A DNA stretch of 10,607 nt. Source: Candidatus Pacearchaeota archaeon (GTDB lineage: Archaea > Nanoarchaeota > Nanoarchaeia > Pacearchaeales > GW2011-AR1). Every line of letters begins with the position of its first letter. The stretch's first letter is position 1. Under the pieces are notes generated by a model. It saw nothing but the letters and a program-made list of their open reading frames with translations. It was not told the DNA's origin and ran no database searches. Location of the stretch: the NCBI GenBank assembly GCA_002686195.1, contig NZAS01000185.1, positions 1 through 10,607 on the forward strand, written 5' to 3'. This document shows positions 8,001 to 10,607 of the stretch, piece after piece. The translations under genes and the position numbers were made by a program.

Positions 8001-10607
8001 TAACCTCTCTTAACTACAATATCACCTGCACCTTGTTCACCGTGTTTTAAATTAGTAGTTCCTGCAACCTGTTGCACTATCATTCTTTCCATACTACTAC
8101 TATTGGCATCATTATCTATTGCTATACAATCACCTACAGTAAATTTCTCAAGTAATGAAACTGCTATAGTAGTACTAGTACCTGCAGCACTTGTCGTTGT
8201 TGCTCCTGTTTTTCCGCCAGCGCCACTATGACATTGTGTATGTTCAGCTAAAACTCTATCTTCGCTATCAGAAATAACCCACGTTATTGTACTTTGTTGT
8301 CCATCTTGCCCTGTTAAATTGCCACCAGTTCCTAACCAAGCTTCTGGATTATCATTATGATTAATATAAGCATCAACAAAAAACCATTCCTCTTCTGTTA
8401 AATCAATCCCTTCCTCATCATAATTTAAATATTTGAAGGTTTCTGGATTTGGTCCATGTGGTGATATACTTCCCTTAAAAGTTAAACTTCCAACACCTGC
8501 AGTAGTATCAGCACTTATTGTGGTTCTCTTATCTTTACTTCCCGAGTAATCAGAAATATGCATATATGACTTGTTTGAAGGTGAACCAGCATTATAAGTT
8601 TGCGCAACCGTAGCTCCTAAATGTTCTCTATAAGCTATATTATCCCCCGTAACCATCATACCCGGCACTATTCTTCCATCCCAACTAGGCATACGTATTG
8701 CTACGTCTGCGTCGAAAAACTCAACATTGTCTACTGTAAATTCATCTATAACAACTGGATTCAAAGCTCCATTTGCACCTACTAAATATTCGTCTCCTCG
8801 ACGACCTGCAACACCGGGCCTTATTACAAATGGTTGATAATCAGCGACATTTGTATCACTACGAGTCGTAGTGCCTTGATATATTCCATCAAAATGATTA
8901 AATCTACCATAAGAACGTCCTGTGTGGAACATGATAAATCTACCTTCCGATGCACTTTCAGCTGAATTTGGTGTAACATGACTAACGCCAGATGGAAAAA
9001 GGCCGTTATATGTAGAATCATCAGCGTTTACATCGACGGTGTCATCATCAGTAGCACCATACGTTTTGTCTACATAAGTCAAAACTGTATCCTCATCTGT
9101 TCCAGAAGGCACCTTACATATAGCTATACCATTATAATTATTAGTTTTATTAACAAATCTAGAAGAAGTTATTCCACTATCATAAAATTGGACTTGAGTA
9201 TTCCAACCATCTGGACAAAGTGTAAAATCATCTGAAGAATAGGTACTATTATACTCAAATTTATCGCCATCTGGATTATATTGTCTACAACCTCCTCTCT
9301 CAAAATGATATTTATAGGTGTCGCCCTTTTTATATTGATTCATGGATGCCCCTGAATTTAATTTATGTAAATAAGCACCTAATGTTTCATTTGCTGGGGG
9401 CCTAGAAGCTAATAAAATAACTAAACTCCTAGTTAAATTATTACCTGTCATTATATCTTTATTTAAACTTCGCACATCTCCAGTTCTATGCATTTTGGAC
9501 ATATCTTGTATTTTTATCTTCATCCTTACTCTCATAGAATCTAACTGGTCAGTTGCTCCTGATTTTCTAGCCATAGGTATAGGTTTAGGAATCTGTTTTA
9601 CAACTCTCATACTATTATATCCTATTTTATCAGAAGCAGCCCAATTCCTTACATTTTCTGATGGTGTATCACTAGGGTCATTTAAATTAATTTTATTCCA
9701 AAACCTAAGACATTGACCACTAGAAGGAGAGCCTTCTGATGAAAAATGAGGTGTTGAAACTGAAGTAATTGTTGCTCTTCCTGTATCTGGGTCTACATCA
9801 CTCCAATCTCTTCTAATTTTAGTATAATCAACTGAATCAAAAAATGAATTATTAGTATCTAGGGAATATTTAGGCAATTCAGCAGCCACATTAACATCTA
9901 TATCATTTGCCTGTATAGTCAATCGTTCATCAGTAGAAAATCTATATAATACTTGAGATACAAATTCACTTTCTTTACCATGAGCAACTGCTTGTGCCCA
10001 ATCCCAACGCCAAATAGAGAATTGAGGGTCATCTCTTGCTACTTCCTTTATAAATCCAAAAAATCCACTCTGAGGGTTACCACCAGCATTAGATAAACTT
10101 GGTACTATCTGGTCTCCATCTTTTATAAGGTATCGAATAACCTTACTCCCGTTATAACTTTCTTCATATATATCACCACGGTCACCGAAGTCATCTTCAT
10201 TGCCACCCCAGCCACCACCTTCAGGGCCCCATCCAGCTGCATTATTCATTTCGTAGTAACCGTCTAATGTTGAATAGTAATCAGTTGAATCATTGCTGGG
10301 TAACGTCCCAGTATATAAAGATGGTGTCATAGCAGATGCTTGCGCCCCTTTACCATAACCATCAAATGATTCAAATATTCTGGGCCCACCGCTGTATGTA
10401 CCTGAAGCAATTAATGGTCTTTCTGGCCTGAAACCGTGCTCAATATCTCCAAAAAGTCTAACAGGATTTGGAAATATACCTCTCTCGGGTAATGGTCTTT
10501 TAAATTTATAAATTTCAAGTTGCTGCTCCATAATATTATTATTATAATTTAAATCTTTACCATGTAAATGTAAATTAATAGAATCTAAATCAGCACTACC
10601 AAATGTA
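5021..10607 (-). CDS. Giant LamG/concanavalin-A-like tail adhesin, N-terminus beyond the right edge (at least 1861 aa in window)
   Basis: The frame is open from the TAA at 5023-5021 to the right edge. The first methionine (10531-10529) is probably internal: no Shine-Dalgarno site precedes it, and 25 further in-frame codons encode a plausible peptide (GSADLDSINLHLHGKDLN). With that Met as residue 1, the protein shows a Gly-rich stretch (GWGPEGGGWGG) near residue 100. A jelly-roll-like region spans about 700-930 (EEWFFVDAYINHND, AYLSIWVNNCKIG, SIVDVFIDYISIENF). A 'FTVGD...RGYQGD' beta module spans about 780-855 and appears inserted into it. Near 1455-1495 lies PFYPEYIWETSDDDLWYGF. A clear LamG-type domain spans about 1570-1770 (NCLIFDG, MSIIAHFTVD, VKLFVNGKLED, NLYIGSQV, NGKIEEIVIYNHTIYP). 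LamG folds bind glycans or proteins. No catalytic motif, signal peptide or membrane segment is evident. The likely role is a tail fibre or surface adhesin, co-transcribed with the next two genes. Confidence 0.9.
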   Translation of the reverse strand, partial: TFGSADLDSINLHLHGKDLNYNNNIMEQQLEIYKFKRPLPERGIFPNPVRLFGDIEHGFRPERPLIASGTYSGGPRIFESFDGYGKGAQASAMTPSLYTGTLPSNDSTDYYSTLDGYYEMNNAAGWGPEGGGWGGNEDDFGDRGDIYEESYNGSKVIRYLIKDGDQIVPSLSNAGGNPQSGFFGFIKEVARDDPQFSIWRWDWAQAVAHGKESEFVSQVLYRFSTDERLTIQANDIDVNVAAELPKYSLDTNNSFFDSVDYTKIRRDWSDVDPDTGRATITSVSTPHFSSEGSPSSGQCLRFWNKINLNDPSDTPSENVRNWAASDKIGYNSMRVVKQIPKPIPMARKSGATDQLDSMRVRMKIKIQDMSKMHRTGDVRSLNKDIMTGNNLTRSLVILLASRPPANETLGAYLHKLNSGASMNQYKKGDTYKYHFERGGCRQYNPDGDKFEYNSTYSSDDFTLCPDGWNTQVQFYDSGITSSRFVNKTNNYNGIAICKVPSGTDEDTVLTYVDKTYGATDDDTVDVNADDSTYNGLFPSGVSHVTPNSAESASEGRFIMFHTGRSYGRFNHFDGIYQGTTTRSDTNVADYQPFVIRPGVAGRRGDEYLVGANGALNPVVIDEFTVDNVEFFDADVAIRMPSWDGRIVPGMMVTGDNIAYREHLGATVAQTYNAGSPSNKSYMHISDYSGSKDKRTTISADTTAGVGSLTFKGSISPHGPNPETFKYLNYDEEGIDLTEEEWFFVDAYINHNDNPEAWLGTGGNLTGQDGQQSTITWVISDSEDRVLAEHTQCHSGAGGKTGATTTSAAGTSTTIAVSLLEKFTVGDCIAIDNDANSSSMERMIVQQVAGTTNLKHGEQGAGDIVVKRGYQGDTLVSVADAKHIYHVPTSQSNMAHGYPAYLSIWVNNCKIGLQDRLADATGHKWGEGAGTETSFYSLKEQASIVDVFIDYISIENFQPGIKNVTPTVYQGVRGNLSISGKGEDAIIDTTNVTIAEPLRSSEYLDSSDEREITPTYLTWGTNTNIWSGVGSSGKTQNIFMGGRTSTLSAFDPTDVAKRIKYTVGDTDEESDIRFFTFPSQSTEITNSSTASDYTTSRMGFGLVRAGSFIPNRSNNFNGSYYSATGFGGLNAHGVNIGLSSVYDATASLDDNKVDSFTKKGFFTTNSWLNFAADPTHADASATKVSGVFIKTLNPLMSTKITRIIDTTKGEIEVANSDALKGYEDDEYIIYRLGYSWNHGGHAHVSGHYYRRGLFIKDLKTVTNKVTLEVSTTRGMGRKGGTILISEYGTPLVHDYYLSDLYISPLKYWVNCEIYNRDEEDGDLLPDINYSHSLICDNTLTPDASTLGLTFDEYKYSDSVVDSSRWSLDALTENSLIEAKIDYGFGSLKSSTSQDIVTIDFESGVGYIRKQELTEGENILELKGLVDVEKTRLIDTTEKVSLILKASNETSGAGTILSTKYDETGYEPSRVAPRLTYIYRDALPIIENFTVKPYEKDPFYPEYIWETSDDDLWYGFIILDRESISHQYHKAALHIPLNEVPKDINPTDETFIIGSETYAYPYITGGDYTAGTRRSAYTASQHKGTMTENLTTSIEGLAGNCLIFDGTTITDDKQILSFDNPAPATKNMSIIAHFTVDSLSKITDQRDNKAYIISAAADDTGVKYCYGIWVDDGGIINASVLTDDETTEVILSSKYVVPFGTEEPVCVILTVDVELVVGNVKLFVNGKLEDQSGKKTTDGSSNNWKTGQEMESLTRNLYIGSQVLNTNGLTTKLRARNNFNGKIEEIVIYNHTIYPVIPTDGKMVLNKPIEELTDSSEAAAGRPIVAKLFIKDYHNIRGTTPEEVTQTSQISVRKAGLGLYTAS

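Noticed and set aside
8824..9021. Minus-strand open frame of 65 codons inside the giant gene
   Set aside because: It is out of frame with the surrounding long gene, low in complexity and has no translation signal.
10529..10531. ATG at 10531 as the start of the giant gene
   Set aside because: There is no ribosome site, only an AT-rich stretch coding Asn repeats, and the frame remains open to the window edge.
10532..10560. AT-rich TAATAATAATATT-type stretch as a promoter
   Set aside because: It reads as in-frame coding sequence of the giant gene, and I see no spaced promoter elements.
1..10607. CRISPR array, tRNA, insertion sequence, defence genes or terminator hairpins
   Set aside because: I looked for regular repeats, cloverleaf-like segments, terminal inverted repeats and transposase or nuclease motifs and saw none; nearly every base lies within the structural genes.

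Overview
The window is AT-rich, almost completely coding, and reads as part of the structural (tail/adhesion) module of a tailed double-stranded DNA virus or prophage-like element. Three long minus-strand genes are packed end to end: an incomplete giant protein of at least 1861 residues, a 1078-residue multidomain protein, and a 349-residue protein that looks like a baseplate hub. The recognisable folds (LamG/concanavalin-A-like, PKD-like, short beta modules, a hub-type protein) fit virion surface and tail-tip proteins, and nothing metabolic or cellular is present. The style resembles marine viral metagenome sequences as I remember them, but nothing here identifies the host. Bacterial and archaeal hosts both remain open.

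Layout. Positions 1-92 hold a gene fragment cut by the left edge, with two competing readings (plus strand ending at 92, or minus strand starting at 79). Positions 102-758 are a plus-strand gene for a 218-residue beta-rich, probably structural protein. Its stop codon interlocks with that of the minus-strand hub gene (755-1804), a 4-base tail-to-tail overlap. The hub gene starts inside the end of the 1078-residue gene (1782-5018) and has a strong Shine-Dalgarno site. The 1078-residue gene starts two bases after the stop of the giant gene (5021 to the right edge). The giant gene's reading frame stays open through the right edge, so its beginning lies outside the window.

How the genes may work together. 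In the minus direction the order is giant LamG protein, PKD protein with a tail-assembly-like C-terminus, then hub. The tight spacing implies one transcript and coordinated production. The inferred picture is a tail tip in which the hub and the C-terminal domain of the 1078-residue protein form the attachment structure, while the PKD and concanavalin-A-like domains of the two large proteins project outward to bind host glycans or surface proteins. No intergenic stretch exceeds about 10 bases. I see no tRNA, CRISPR array, insertion sequence, clear promoter or terminator. I found no defence or enzymatic system; the notable content is the modular architecture of the adhesion proteins.
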